From contig NZ_SSBK01000020.1 of assembly GCF_004795035.1 (NCBI RefSeq), positions 62,001 to 126,000 on the forward strand: a stretch of 64,000 nt of DNA, written 5' to 3'. This DNA is from Streptomyces sp. A0958. Its GTDB lineage: Bacteria; Actinomycetota; Actinomycetes; Streptomycetales; Streptomycetaceae. The position numbers were made by a program, and so were the translations under genes. Positions 1 through 8,573 of the stretch are shown here, piece by piece. Below the pieces are notes generated by a model. That model saw only the letters and a program-made list of their open reading frames with translations. It did no database searches and was not told the origin of the DNA. Positions within the stretch are counted from its first letter, which is position 1; each line of letters begins with the position of its first letter.

Positions 1-204
1 GCCGGCCGGCACGACTACGCCGTCACCGGCACGTCCCGGGCCGGCCCCCACTGGCTGGTCCGCGTCACGGGCCCCCCGCCCCGCGCGGAGGCCTACGACG
101 TCGAGGTACGTGCACACCGGGCCGCACCGAGCCAGCTGACCTGCAACGGACCGGCGACGAGCGCGGCCGTCGTCCACGAGGTCACCGCGATCCACCTCGG
201 TTGA
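1..204 (+). CDS. 3' end of an unidentified gene (partial)
   Basis: An open frame enters from the left edge and stops with TGA at 202-204, leaving 67 residues. The visible tail is Ala/Gly/His-rich and shows no motif I recognise, no membrane segment and no zinc or nucleotide-binding signature. Codon use is typical for Streptomyces (G/C in almost all third positions), which supports real coding. The gene points in the same direction as the truncated remnant that follows about 115 bp later. The product cannot be named from this fragment. Confidence 0.5.
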   Translation, partial: AGRHDYAVTGTSRAGPHWLVRVTGPPPRAEAYDVEVRAHRAAPSQLTCNGPATSAAVVHEVTAIHLG

Positions 205-319
205 GGCGTCCGCGGTCCCGGTGGACGCCTCCCGGAGGTCGCCTGTGCGCCAATGCTCCCTCCACGCCGTGCGCGGAGTTGGCTAGGGTGATCGCTCCTG
301 GGGCACCGGAACGAGGGGG

Positions 320-640
320 ATGGGCCGTATGGCGGCGAGCAGCGAGCGGCGACGCAGGGCGGACATCGTGCGCTACTGGCACGCGGTGGAGATGTTCAGC
401 CCGCAGAAGGTGGAGAAGGCCTCGCCGCCGAAGGGCATCCACCCCGTGGAAGCCGGCCGTCCGCTGCCGTGGGAGGAGGGGCACCCCGTACGGCGGCGGA
501 GCCCGGGCCGGAACATGGTCAGGCAGCACACCGTCTACTGCGGCGTGTACCCGGTCGCGTCCGTCCGCGACGTCCTGCTCGATGTCTTCGGCGGCAAGGC
601 GGTGGCCGAGACCGTCCGCAGCCCGAAAGCCCGGGGAGAG
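320..640 (+). pseudogene. Truncated N-terminal fragment of a larger protein
   Basis: Translation starts at ATG 320 and gives about 105 convincing residues, including the stretches RYWHAVEMFSPQKV, GRPLPWEEGHPVRRR and NMVRQHTVYCGVYPVASVRDV. The composition then collapses into Arg/Pro/Gly-rich sequence that continues as an antisense frame inside the 3' end of aceB. The N-terminal pattern resembles the start of large actinobacterial AAA/helicase-type proteins; this family assignment is from memory and is uncertain. Such proteins run to many hundreds of residues, so the rest appears to be missing. The most likely explanation is deletion of the 3' part at a junction next to aceB. A short functional protein is possible but less likely. 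Confidence 0.4.
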
Positions 641-695
641 CGCGGTTCCCGGTGCCGTCGCCGGCACCGGGGACCGCCGTCGTACGCGGGACGTG

Positions 696-2315
696 TCAGC
701 GCAGCCGCTCGTACGCCGGGAGCGTCAGGAAGTCCGCGTAGTCCTGGTCCAGCGAGACCTGGAGCAGCAGGTCGTGGGCCTCCTGCCACTGGCCGGCGGC
801 GAAGGCCTCGTCGCCGGTCTCGGCGCGGATCGCGGTCAGCTCCTCGGCGGCGACCTTGCGGGCCAGGTCCGCCGTGGCGTGCTCGCCGTTCTCGAAGACC
901 ACGTCCGCGTTGATCCACTGCCAGATCTGGGAGCGGGAGATCTCGGCGGTGGCCGCGTCCTCCATCAGGTTGAAGATGGCGACCGCGCCCATGCCGCGCA
1001 GCCAGGCCTCGATGTAGCGGATGCCGACCGCGACGGCGTTGCGCAGCCCCTCGTAGGTGGGTTTGGCCTGGAGGGTGTCGATGGCGATCAGGTCGCCGGC
1101 CGCGACCGACACGTCCTCGCGCAGCCGCTCCTTCTGGTTCGGCTTCTCGCCGAGGACCGCGTCGAAGGAGGCCATGGCGATCGGGACGAGGTCGGGGTGG
1201 GCGACCCAGGAGCCGTCGAATCCGTCATTGGCCTCGCGGTCCTTGTCGGCCTTGACCTTCTCGAAGGCGACCTTGTTGACCTCGGCGTCGCGGCGGGACG
1301 GGATGAAGGCCGCCATGCCTCCGATGGCGTGGGCGCCGCGCTTGTGGCAGGTGCGGACGAGGAGTTCGGTGTACGCCCGCATGAACGGGGCGGTCATCGT
1401 CACCGCGTTGCGGTCCGGCAGGACGAATTTGGCGCCGCCGTCACGGAAGTTCTTGACGATGGAGAAGAGGTAGTCCCAGCGGCCGGCGTTGAGCCCGGAG
1501 GCGTGGTCGCGCAGCTCGTAGAGGATCTCCTCCATCTCGTACGCGGCGGTGATCGTCTCGATCAGGACCGTGGCGCGGACGGTGCCCTGCGGGATGCCGA
1601 GCCGGTCCTGGGCGAAGACGAAGATGTCGTTCCAGAGGCGGGCCTCCAGGTGCGATTCCGTCTTCGGCAGGTAGAAGTACGGGCCCTTGCCGAGGTCGAT
1701 CAGGCGCTGCGCGTTGTGGAAGAAGTAGAGCCCGAAGTCGACCAGCGCGCCGGGCACCGGGGTGCCGTCGAGCTGGAGGTGGCGCTCGTCCAGGTGCCAG
1801 CCCCGGGGGCGGGTGACGACGGTCGCGAGCTCGTCGGCCGGCTTCAGCGCGTACGACTTGCCGGACTTCGGGTCGGTGAAGTCGATGGACCGTTGGTAGG
1901 CGTCCATCAGGTTGAGCTGGCCGAGGACGACGTTCTCCCAGGTGGGGGCGGAAGCGTCCTCGAAGTCGGCGAGCCAGACCTTCGCGCCCGAGTTCAGGGC
2001 GTTGATGGTCATCTTGCGGTCGGTCGGACCGGTGATCTCCACCCGGCGGTCGTTCAGCGCGGCCGGGGCCGGGGCGACCTTCCAGGAGTCGTCCGCCCGG
2101 ATCGCCGCCGTCTCCGGGAGGAAGTCGAGGGTGGAGGTGCGGGCGATCTCGGCACGGCGCTCGCCGCGGCGGGCGAGCAACTCGTCGCGGCGGGGCGTGA
2201 ACCGGCGGTGCAGCTCGGCCACGAACGCGAGGGCCGCGGGGGTGAGGACCTCGTCCTGCCGGGGCAGGGGCTCGGCATCGACGATGGCCAGCGAGGACGG
2301 CGCTGGTGCGGACAT
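696..2315 (-). CDS. aceB: Malate synthase A
   Basis: 539 residues, the usual length for malate synthase A. It condenses glyoxylate with acetyl-CoA to malate in the cytoplasm. Family signatures are clear: WLADFEDASAPTWENV near residue 110, the VTRPRGWHLDE segment, the metal-site region LIETITAAYEMEEILYELR followed by GLNAGRWDYLFS, and GMAAFIPSRRD. The ATG at 2313-2315 is preceded on the minus strand by GAAGGAG at good spacing. The allantoin genes lie 5-9 kb away. Glyoxylate is the end product of allantoate breakdown, and a candidate operator shared with allB sits about 160 bp upstream. This is therefore probably the purine-linked malate synthase rather than a general acetate-growth enzyme. Confidence 0.95.
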   Translation of the reverse strand: MSAPAPSSLAIVDAEPLPRQDEVLTPAALAFVAELHRRFTPRRDELLARRGERRAEIARTSTLDFLPETAAIRADDSWKVAPAPAALNDRRVEITGPTDRKMTINALNSGAKVWLADFEDASAPTWENVVLGQLNLMDAYQRSIDFTDPKSGKSYALKPADELATVVTRPRGWHLDERHLQLDGTPVPGALVDFGLYFFHNAQRLIDLGKGPYFYLPKTESHLEARLWNDIFVFAQDRLGIPQGTVRATVLIETITAAYEMEEILYELRDHASGLNAGRWDYLFSIVKNFRDGGAKFVLPDRNAVTMTAPFMRAYTELLVRTCHKRGAHAIGGMAAFIPSRRDAEVNKVAFEKVKADKDREANDGFDGSWVAHPDLVPIAMASFDAVLGEKPNQKERLREDVSVAAGDLIAIDTLQAKPTYEGLRNAVAVGIRYIEAWLRGMGAVAIFNLMEDAATAEISRSQIWQWINADVVFENGEHATADLARKVAAEELTAIRAETGDEAFAAGQWQEAHDLLLQVSLDQDYADFLTLPAYERLR

Positions 2316-2458
2316 GAGCTGTCACTCCTTCAGCGGGCGGTGCGGACGGCGTCCCACGGCCGCCGGGTCGCCCGTAATGGCACGGCGTGCCAGGGCTCCG
2401 GGATACGGCTGTGGCCGCCGTCTGAGGTGCAGAGGGCTTCTGACCAGTGGATAGTAGT

Positions 2459-2491
2459 TTCCTCATGGTGGAAGTTCAATGGTTTGTTGAT
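2459..2491. promoter_or_regulatory. Candidate AllR operator region upstream of aceB
   Basis: Two adjacent inverted repeats lie in the 234-bp gap upstream of aceB. The first is TTCC-N7-GGAA (2459-2473). The second is TTCAAT-GGTTT-GTTGAT (2475-2491). The second matches the perfect repeat TTCAAC-N5-GTTGAA upstream of allB at 13 of 17 positions. IclR-family regulators such as AllR bind short palindromes, and AllR-type regulators are known to control allantoin genes in Streptomyces. That this exact sequence is the AllR site is my inference. The surrounding gap (2316-2549) holds no gene. Confidence 0.5.
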
Positions 2492-2549
2492 GTCGAGATT
2501 CTCCGGTTCGACAGAAGTGGAGGAGGGCTGGCGCAGCGTGCCAGTGCGT

Positions 2550-3170
2550 TCACTCCAGGTGTGTCAGGTCCTGCGGGGTGTCGATGTCGTACGCCTGTGC
2601 CACGTCGGAGCACTCGACGAGCGTGAGCGCGTCGCGGTGGGCCCGCAGGTAGGCCCGCGCCCCCTGGTCGCCCACCGCCCCCGCCGCGATGTCCGCCCAC
2701 AGGTCCGCCCCGAACAGCACCGGGTGACCGCGTTCCCCCGCGTACGAGGCCGCCACCAGGCTCGTCCGGCCCCGGCACGCCGAGCGCACCCGGGCCACCG
2801 CCCGCGCGTCGATGCCGGGCTGGTCGACCAGCAGGACGAGAGCCGCGTCCGCGCCCGTACCCGCGAGGGCGCCGAGCCCCGCCCGCAGGGAGGAACCCAT
2901 GCCCTCGGTCCACTCCGGGTTGACGCTCACCGTGCAGCCGTCCAGAGCGGCCCGGGCCCGCACCTCGTCGGCCGCCGCGCCGAGCACCACATGGAGGGGG
3001 CCGCAGCCGCCCTCGCGCAGGGCGCGCACCGCGTGGTCGGCCAGCGGGCGGCCGCGGTGCTCCAGAAGGGCCTTCGGACGGCCGCCGAGCCGGCGCCCGC
3101 CACCCGCGGCGAGCAGCAGCCCGGCGACGACGGGGGTCGTGGTGAGGGGGGTGTGCGGTGTGCTTGTCAT
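2550..3170 (-). CDS. MobA-like nucleotidyltransferase (MocA/CoxI type)
   Basis: About 206 residues from the ATG at 3168-3170; a longer frame to 3257 exists, but its extra N-terminus is atypical. The N-terminal LLAAGGGRRLGGRPKALL fits the LAAGxSxRxGxxK nucleotide-binding loop of MobA/IspD-like transferases, and LVLLVDQPGID fits the metal-binding DxP loop. Relatives attach CMP or GMP to molybdopterin, or belong to the CoxI/MocA group acting on molybdenum-cofactor enzymes. Xanthine dehydrogenase needs this cofactor and feeds the purine route whose later steps are encoded nearby, which would fit, but no xanthine dehydrogenase is in the window. It is on the same strand as aceB, 234 bp upstream, so probably separately transcribed. 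Confidence 0.8.
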   Translation of the reverse strand: MTSTPHTPLTTTPVVAGLLLAAGGGRRLGGRPKALLEHRGRPLADHAVRALREGGCGPLHVVLGAAADEVRARAALDGCTVSVNPEWTEGMGSSLRAGLGALAGTGADAALVLLVDQPGIDARAVARVRSACRGRTSLVAASYAGERGHPVLFGADLWADIAAGAVGDQGARAYLRAHRDALTLVECSDVAQAYDIDTPQDLTHLE

Positions 3171-3354
3171 GCCGCCTGGATACCCCACGGCGGTCGTTCC
3201 CGCCCAGGGCTCCCACCCGTACGGCGTGGGTTGCGTTCCCGGAGTGGCGCCCGACACCTTTCATGGCGTTAACTTGCCCGCACCCCCGGACACTTGACCA
3301 AGGTGCGGGGACCGGTCGGAACACTGGCACAAAGGTGTGCGAGGGGGAGCTTTG

Positions 3355-3666
3355 TTGAAGAGTGTGGGGCAGGAGCGGGTGACCGGCAGCGGTGAGGACC
3401 CGAGAGTGGCGGAGCTGCGTACGGCGGTCTCCCGGCTCCGGCGGGCACTGGCCGGACATCCCGCGCAGTTTCCCGACCGGGCCATCGCCGAGGACGAACT
3501 CGCGGCGCTGGACGCGATGGCGCTCAGCGGGGCGCCCGAGATCCCCCGGCTCCGCCGCTCGCTGCTGCTGATCGCGGGGGCGATCGGCTCGGTCAGCGCC
3601 CTGGCCTCGGCTCTCCGGGACGTCCGCGTCGCCGTCGACCTCTTCGGCGAGCCGCCGCGCCGCTGA
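3355..3666 (+). CDS. DUF5955-like small protein
   Basis: A 103-residue acidic/basic helical protein ending in DVRVAVDLFGEPPRR, conserved in Streptomyces and, from memory, classed as DUF5955. It has a charged N-terminal helix and a moderately hydrophobic segment (LLLIAGAIGSVSALASAL) near the C-terminus that could pack against a membrane or partner. An upstream GTG at 3337 is in frame, but a purine-rich GAGGGGGAGC ribosome site at 3341-3350 favours the TTG at 3355. It stands alone between divergent and convergent neighbours. No biochemical role is known to me. Confidence 0.7.
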   Translation: MKSVGQERVTGSGEDPRVAELRTAVSRLRRALAGHPAQFPDRAIAEDELAALDAMALSGAPEIPRLRRSLLLIAGAIGSVSALASALRDVRVAVDLFGEPPRR

Positions 3667-3684
3667 CGGCGAACGGGAGCGCGG

Positions 3685-4317
3685 TCAGCGGCGGATGAGC
3701 CTGCGGGCCGTCGCCGCCGCCACGGCGGACGTGCGCGAATCGACGCCGAGCTTGGCGTAGATGTGCACCAGATGGGACTTCACGGTCGCCTGGCTGAGGA
3801 AGAGCCGCTTGCTGATCTCCGCGTTCGACAGGCCCTCGCCGACCAGTTGCAGGACCTCCAGCTCGCGCTTGGTGAGCGCCTGGGCCGGGGTCCGCATACG
3901 GTCCATCAGCCGGTGCGCGACGGCCGGCGCCAGGGCGGAGCGGCCGGCGGCCGCCGTACGGACCGCCGCGGCCAGCTCCTCGGGCGGGGCGTCCTTCAGC
4001 AGGTAGCCCGCCGCTCCCGCCTCGACCGCCGCCAGGATGTCCGCGTCGCTCTCGTACGTCGTCAGGATCAGCACCCTGGGAGCGTCCGGCACCGCCGTGA
4101 TCGCCGCCGTGGCCTGCGAGCCGTGCATGCCGGAGCCGAACTGGAGGTCCATCAGGACCACGTCGAGCCCGCCCGCGGCGGCCCGCGCCACCGCCTCCTC
4201 GGCGGTGGCGGCCTCGGCGACGACCCGGAAGTCCGGCTCGGTGTCCAGTACGGCCCGCAGTCCCGCCCGCACCACCGGGTGGTCGTCGGCGAGCAGCAGC
4301 CTGACCGGCGCGCTCAT
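3685..4317 (-). CDS. LuxR/NarL-type response regulator
   Basis: 210 residues. The receiver domain spans about 1-125, with the acidic pair in LLLADDHPVVRAGL, the phospho-acceptor Asp in VVLMDLQFG and the conserved Lys in GYLLKDAPPEEL. The C-terminal helix-turn-helix (about 145-205) contains LTKRELEVLQLVGEGLSNAEI and QATVKSHLVHIYAKLGV, the NarL/LuxR signature. Its ATG overlaps the TGA of the upstream kinase gene (ATGA at 4314-4317), so the two are translationally coupled. The pair is divergent from a FtsX/LolD-type ABC exporter, a common arrangement in which the system controls the transporter. Confidence 0.93.
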   Translation of the reverse strand: MSAPVRLLLADDHPVVRAGLRAVLDTEPDFRVVAEAATAEEAVARAAAGGLDVVLMDLQFGSGMHGSQATAAITAVPDAPRVLILTTYESDADILAAVEAGAAGYLLKDAPPEELAAAVRTAAAGRSALAPAVAHRLMDRMRTPAQALTKRELEVLQLVGEGLSNAEISKRLFLSQATVKSHLVHIYAKLGVDSRTSAVAAATARRLIRR

Positions 4318-5516
4318 GCCGCGTCCTGCCCGGTCCGGCCGACGGGGAGCGGCAGCGTCAGCGCGACGGCGGTGCCCTGGCCGGGCGCCGACTCGACGCT
4401 CAGGGTGCCGCCGAGCGAACGGGCCCGGGAGCGCATGGCGGGCAGGCCGAAGCCGCCGGACCCCGTGCCGCCGCCCGCCGGGGCGTCCTGCGCGAAGCCC
4501 CGCCCGTCGTCCACCACGTCCAGCGACACCGAGGTGTCCATGAAGCTCAGCGTGATCTCCGCCCGCCGGGCCCCGGCGTGCCGCACGGTGTTGGCCAGCG
4601 CCGACTGGGCGGTCCGCAGCAGCGCCACCTCGTACGGCGTGGGCAGCTCGACCGGTGTGCCGCTCACGGCGAACTGCACGGCGAGCCCCGGGGTGGTGGT
4701 ACGGGCCGAGAGCCGTTCCAGAGCGGCGGTGAGGGAGCCGTTCGCCAGGTCGGGCGGGGTCAGCGCGCGGACGAAGCGCCGGGCCTCGGCGAGGTTGTCC
4801 TGCGCCGCCTCGCGCGCCCGGTGCACATGGGCGGCGGCGGGGGCGTCCTCGGGCAGGGTCCGTTCGGCGGCGCGCAGCAGCAGCTGGATGCTGGACAGGC
4901 CCTGGGCGAGGGTGTCGTGGATCTCGCGGGCCAGCCGCTCGCGTTCGGCGAGGGTTCCGGCGGTGCGCTCCGCCTCGGCCAGCTCCGCGCGGGTCGCGAC
5001 CAGCTCCTCGATGAGCTCGCGGCGCCGCTCGCTCTCCCGGAACAGCGCCTCGTACCCGAGGACCGTGGCGACGGCGACGGCCGCGCCGAGCAGCGGGCCG
5101 ATGAACGTGCCGGGGGTGACCGCCTGCCCGTGCAGCAGGAAGCTCGCGATGGCGGCCGCCGCCGTCACCGCCACGGCGGGCAGGCTCCAGCGGATCGGCA
5201 GCAGGTGCAGCTGGAGGAAGTAGAGCGGGAAGGCCACCCACAGCGCGTCCGGGGACAGCACCAGCAGCGCCGCCCACAGCACACCGAGCAACGCCAGCCA
5301 CGCCGCGCCCGCCCGGGTCCCCGGCTGCACGAACGGGATCGCCGCCCCCGCCACGTACACCGCCGCCAGTACGCAGGCGGCGGCGATCACCGCGCCGGGG
5401 TGCGGGCGCCCGTCGCTGACGGCCTTGGCGGCGGCGAGCGCCAGCAGGCCCAGCATCAGGCCGTGCAGACACAGCCGCAGCGCGGCGGCGACCGGGGGAT
5501 GAACGTGCGTTTCCAT
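4314..5516 (-). CDS. Sensor histidine kinase, HisKA_3 type
   Basis: 400 residues. The N-terminal half has several predicted membrane helices (roughly residues 15-155) with little extracytoplasmic sequence. A coiled-coil linker follows, then the HisKA_3 dimerisation segment with the phospho-acceptor His in RLAREIHDTLAQGLSS. The C-terminal HATPase carries TAQSALANTVRHAG (N-box) and VVDDGRGF (G1). The short sensor region suggests detection of membrane stress or a hydrophobic ligand. The gene starts 110 bp from the divergent ABC permease. Its stop overlaps the regulator start, and the two form one operon. Confidence 0.92.
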   Translation of the reverse strand: METHVHPPVAAALRLCLHGLMLGLLALAAAKAVSDGRPHPGAVIAAACVLAAVYVAGAAIPFVQPGTRAGAAWLALLGVLWAALLVLSPDALWVAFPLYFLQLHLLPIRWSLPAVAVTAAAAIASFLLHGQAVTPGTFIGPLLGAAVAVATVLGYEALFRESERRRELIEELVATRAELAEAERTAGTLAERERLAREIHDTLAQGLSSIQLLLRAAERTLPEDAPAAAHVHRAREAAQDNLAEARRFVRALTPPDLANGSLTAALERLSARTTTPGLAVQFAVSGTPVELPTPYEVALLRTAQSALANTVRHAGARRAEITLSFMDTSVSLDVVDDGRGFAQDAPAGGGTGSGGFGLPAMRSRARSLGGTLSVESAPGQGTAVALTLPLPVGRTGQDAA

Positions 5517-5626
5517 GATGGTTCCAGCGTAGGCGCGGGCCGCCCGGGGCCGGTCAATCGAAAGGTTGATGTCGGGACCAGCCCGCGGGCGATGTTTCCG
5601 GGGCCGGGGAAAAGGACGCTGGAGTC

Positions 5627-6709
5627 ATGTTCGTCGCATGGAGAGATCTTCGGTTCGCCAAGGGCCGGTTCGCGCTCATGGGTACGGTCGTGGTGCTGAT
5701 CACGCTGCTCGTGGGCCTGCTGTCCGGCCTGACGGCCGGACTGGCCCGGGAGAACACCTCGGCCGTCACCGGGCTGAACGCCGACCACCTCGCGTTCGCC
5801 GCCCCGCCCGACGGCCGGTCGGTGTCGTTCACCGATTCGGCCGTCCACGAGGCCGAATGGCGCAGCTGGGCCGGGCGGCCCGGCGTGGAGGCCGCGCAGC
5901 CCCTCGGTATCCGCACCCTGAACGCCGCCGCCGACGGGGGGAAGCGGACGGCGGCCGTCTCCGCGTTCGGCGTCGAGCCCGGCAGCGGCCTGACGCCCCC
6001 CGGCACCCGGGTCGGGCCGGGCGAGGTCGTGCTCTCGCAGGGCGGCGCGGAGGAACTGGCCGCACACGCCGGTGACCGGCTGCGGATCGGCGGCCAGGAG
6101 GTCACCGTCGCCGCCGTCGCGGGCGACGCCTCGTACAGCCACACGCCGGTCGTGTGGACCGCACTCGCCGACTGGCAGCGCACCGGCGGCGGCGCGGGCG
6201 GCGATGCCACCGTGATCGCCCTGACCACCACCGGCGCCGCCGACCTGGCCGCCGGCGACAAGGCGGCGGGCACCCGCACGCTCACGCTCGACGACTCGCT
6301 CACCGCCATCGGCTCCTACCAGGCCGAGAACGGCTCCCTCCAGCTGATGCGCGGCTTCCTCTTCGCCATCTCCGCCCTGGTCATCGGCGCGTTCTTCACC
6401 GTCTGGACGATCCAGCGCAGCGGTGACGTCGCCGTCCTCAAGGCACTGGGCGCCTCCACCCCGTACCTGCTCAGGGACGCGCTCGGGCAGGCCGTCGTGA
6501 TGCTGGCCCTCGGCACCGGGCTCGGCACCGCCCTCGCCTCCGGCATCGGCGCCCTGGTCTCCGGCGGGGCCGTGCCCTTCGTCCTGGACGCGGCGACCGT
6601 CCTCGTCCCGGCCGCCGTACTCATCGCCCTCGGCGCCGCCGGGGCCGCCCTGTCCATCCGGCGGATCACCTCCGTCGACCCGCTCACCGCGCTCGGGAGT
6701 GCCCGATGA
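5627..6709 (+). CDS. FtsX-family ABC transporter permease
   Basis: 360 residues with the MacB/FtsX layout: one N-terminal membrane helix (about 16-38, MGTVVVLITLLVGLLSGL), a large extracytoplasmic domain (about 40-235), then three C-terminal helices beginning at GFLFAISALVIGAFFTV. Such permeases pair with LolD-type ATPases and act as mechanotransmitters or export peptides and lipids from the membrane rather than importing nutrients. The ATPase gene overlaps its stop codon. The divergent two-component system is the likely regulator. Substrate unknown. Confidence 0.9.
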   Translation: MFVAWRDLRFAKGRFALMGTVVVLITLLVGLLSGLTAGLARENTSAVTGLNADHLAFAAPPDGRSVSFTDSAVHEAEWRSWAGRPGVEAAQPLGIRTLNAAADGGKRTAAVSAFGVEPGSGLTPPGTRVGPGEVVLSQGGAEELAAHAGDRLRIGGQEVTVAAVAGDASYSHTPVVWTALADWQRTGGGAGGDATVIALTTTGAADLAAGDKAAGTRTLTLDDSLTAIGSYQAENGSLQLMRGFLFAISALVIGAFFTVWTIQRSGDVAVLKALGASTPYLLRDALGQAVVMLALGTGLGTALASGIGALVSGGAVPFVLDAATVLVPAAVLIALGAAGAALSIRRITSVDPLTALGSAR

Positions 6710-7386
6710 CCCTCACGCTCACCGATGTCACCCTCACCTACCCGGACGGCGACGGCCGCCTGACCGCCCTGGACCGCGTCGCGCTCGACGTGCCCGCCGG
6801 CACCCTCACCGCCGTCGTCGGCCCGTCCGGCTCCGGCAAGTCGAGCCTCCTCGCCGTGGCCGCCACGCTGGTCGCCCCCGACGAGGGCGCGGTCCTCGTG
6901 GCGGGTACGGACACCACGGGACTCGGCCGCGCGGACAAGGCGGCGCTGCGCCGCGAGCGGATCGGCATCGTCTTCCAGCAGCCGAACCTGCTGCCCTCGC
7001 TGACCGCCGCCGAACAGCTCCAGGTCATGGCGCACCTGTCCGGCGGCCCGGCCAAGGCCGCCCGCTCCCGGGCGCTCGAACTGCTCGACGCGGTCGGTCT
7101 GGCCGGTCAGGCGGGCCGCAGGCCCCACCAGCTCTCCGGCGGGCAGCGCCAGCGGATCAACATCGCCCGGGCCCTGATGAACGACCCGGCGCTCCTGCTC
7201 GTGGACGAGCCGACCAGTGCCCTCGACCACGAACGCGGCGCCGCCGTCCTCGACCTGCTCGTCTCGCTGACCCGGCAGCGGTCCACGGCGACCGTCCTGG
7301 TCACCCACGACCGCACCCACCTGGACCGGATGGACCAGACGGTCACCATGCTCGACGGCCGGCTGACGGCGGCGGTCCCGGCCTGA
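6706..7386 (+). CDS. ABC transporter ATP-binding protein (LolD/MacB type)
   Basis: 226 residues, a single nucleotide-binding domain of standard size. Motifs in order: Walker A GPSGSGKSS, Q-loop FQQPNLLPSL, signature LSGGQRQRINIARAL, Walker B LLLVDEPTSALD, H-loop VTHDR. It energises the FtsX-like permease encoded just upstream; the start ATG overlaps the permease TGA (ATGA at 6706-6709). The length and Q-loop sequence fit the MacB/LolD subgroup. Transcription probably ends at the strong hairpin 8 bp downstream. Confidence 0.93.
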   Translation: MTLTLTDVTLTYPDGDGRLTALDRVALDVPAGTLTAVVGPSGSGKSSLLAVAATLVAPDEGAVLVAGTDTTGLGRADKAALRRERIGIVFQQPNLLPSLTAAEQLQVMAHLSGGPAKAARSRALELLDAVGLAGQAGRRPHQLSGGQRQRINIARALMNDPALLLVDEPTSALDHERGAAVLDLLVSLTRQRSTATVLVTHDRTHLDRMDQTVTMLDGRLTAAVPA

Positions 7387-7393
7387 CGCGTGG

Positions 7394-7448
7394 GTACGAG
7401 AAGGGGCCCCGAGCGTGCGACGTGCGAGCTCCGGGCCCCTTCTCGTAC
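7394..7448. terminator. Bidirectional terminator hairpin
   Basis: A perfect 16-bp inverted repeat has arms GTACGAGAAGGGGCCC (7394-7409) and GGGCCCCTTCTCGTAC (7433-7448) around a 23-nt loop. It lies between the convergent ABC ATPase gene (ends 7386) and allR (ends 7458), so it can serve both. There is no long T-tract, as is usual in Streptomyces. Confidence 0.85.
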
Positions 7449-7457
7449 GCCCGTGCC

Positions 7458-8258
7458 TCAGCCGGCCGGTCCGCTGCCGGCCAGCGCGTCGGACAGCTCC
7501 TTGGCGGCCTGCTGGAGGATCGGCACGATCCGCTCGGTGGCCGCCTCGGTGACCCGGCCCGCCGGACCGGAGATCGAGATCGCCGCCGAGGTGGGGGAGT
7601 CGGGCACCGGGACCGCCAGGCAGCGGACCCCTATCTCCTGCTCGTTGTCGTCCACCGCGTACCCCACCCGGCGGACCTGGTCCAGCGCGTCCAGGAAGCC
7701 GTCCGGCGTGGTGATCGTCTTCTCGGTTGCGGCGGGCATCCCGGTCCGGGCGAGCAGCGCGCGCACCTCGTCCGGCGGGGTGTGCGCCAGCAGCGCCTTG
7801 CCGACCCCGGTGGAGTGCGGCAGGACCCGGCGGCCGACCTCGGTGAACATGCGCATCGAGTGCTTGGACGGCACCTGCGCCACGTAAACGATCTCGTCGC
7901 CGTCGAGCAGCGCCATGTTGGCCGTCTCGCCGGTCTCCTCGACCAGCCGGGCCAGATACGGGCGGGCCCAGGTGCCGAGCAGCCGGGCGGCGGACTCGCC
8001 GAGCCGGATCAGGCGGGGGCCGAGCGCGTAACGCCGGTTGGGCTGCTGGCGTACGTAACCGCAGACGACCAGCGTGCGCATCAGCCGGTGGATCGTGGGC
8101 AGCGGGAGCCCGCTGCTCGCGGAGAGCTCGCTCAGGCCGACCTCGCCCCCCGCGTCGGCCATCCGCTCCAGCAGATCGAAGGCGCGCTCAAGGGACTGCA
8201 CACCGCCGCTGGAACCGGCGGGCTTGGAGTCGGAAGTGCTGGCGTGGGACGGCGGCAC
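7458..8258 (-). CDS. allR: IclR-family repressor of the allantoin pathway
   Basis: 266 residues from GTG 8258, chosen because AAAGGA lies about 8 nt upstream; a longer ATG frame to 8288 has no such site. The N-terminal winged helix-turn-helix (about 20-85) has VQSLERAFDLLERMADAGGE and LPLPTIHRLMRTL. The C-terminal effector domain (about 90-255) has the IclR hallmarks HSTGVGKALLA and the VDDNEQEIGVRCLAVPV loop. It is divergent from allB, separated by 315 bp with a perfect inverted repeat. In Streptomyces the AllR orthologue represses allantoin genes until allantoin or a downstream metabolite relieves it; assignment here rests on strong similarity and position. Confidence 0.9.
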   Translation of the reverse strand: MPPSHASTSDSKPAGSSGGVQSLERAFDLLERMADAGGEVGLSELSASSGLPLPTIHRLMRTLVVCGYVRQQPNRRYALGPRLIRLGESAARLLGTWARPYLARLVEETGETANMALLDGDEIVYVAQVPSKHSMRMFTEVGRRVLPHSTGVGKALLAHTPPDEVRALLARTGMPAATEKTITTPDGFLDALDQVRRVGYAVDDNEQEIGVRCLAVPVPDSPTSAAISISGPAGRVTEAATERIVPILQQAAKELSDALAGSGPAG

Positions 8259-8535
8259 GTCAACGGTCCTTTCGAAGCGGAGGAGCAAGGCAGCAGCCTA
8301 CCGGGCCCTTCCCGATCGGCCCACTGCCGACAGGGGGCCGTCATGGCCGGTCAGCGCCCGTTTGTCCGGGTGTCCGCACGCCGTGCGGCGGTCCGGCGAC
8401 GCCGTCCCTGGCTCATTCTACGTTCCGTACTCCGAAATGAACCTTCTACTTTGTGGAAACCCCCAGAGGGGGTGGTGCGGTGCCGGAGGCGCGGGGGCAG
8501 GGTCTTGACGGGCCGGGTTCCCGAGTGAAGACTCC

Positions 8536-8552
8536 TTCAACAGTTCGTTGAA
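8536..8552. promoter_or_regulatory. Candidate AllR operator upstream of allB
   Basis: A perfect inverted repeat TTCAAC-AGTTC-GTTGAA is centred about 30 bp before the allB start codon, in the 315-bp allR-allB intergenic region (8259-8573). A second, weaker element (TTC-N8-GGAA, 8444-8458) lies 78 bp upstream. Both element types recur upstream of aceB. No gene is seen in this gap. Operator function is inferred from position, symmetry and recurrence. Confidence 0.55.
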
Positions 8553-8573
8553 TTCGCGAAGTGAGGAGCACGG

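Noticed and set aside
201..3272. A 1023-codon plus-strand frame over aceB and the nucleotidyltransferase
   Set aside because: It is antisense to two well-supported minus-strand genes, low-complexity (Arg/Gly/Val/Asp) and without any motif.
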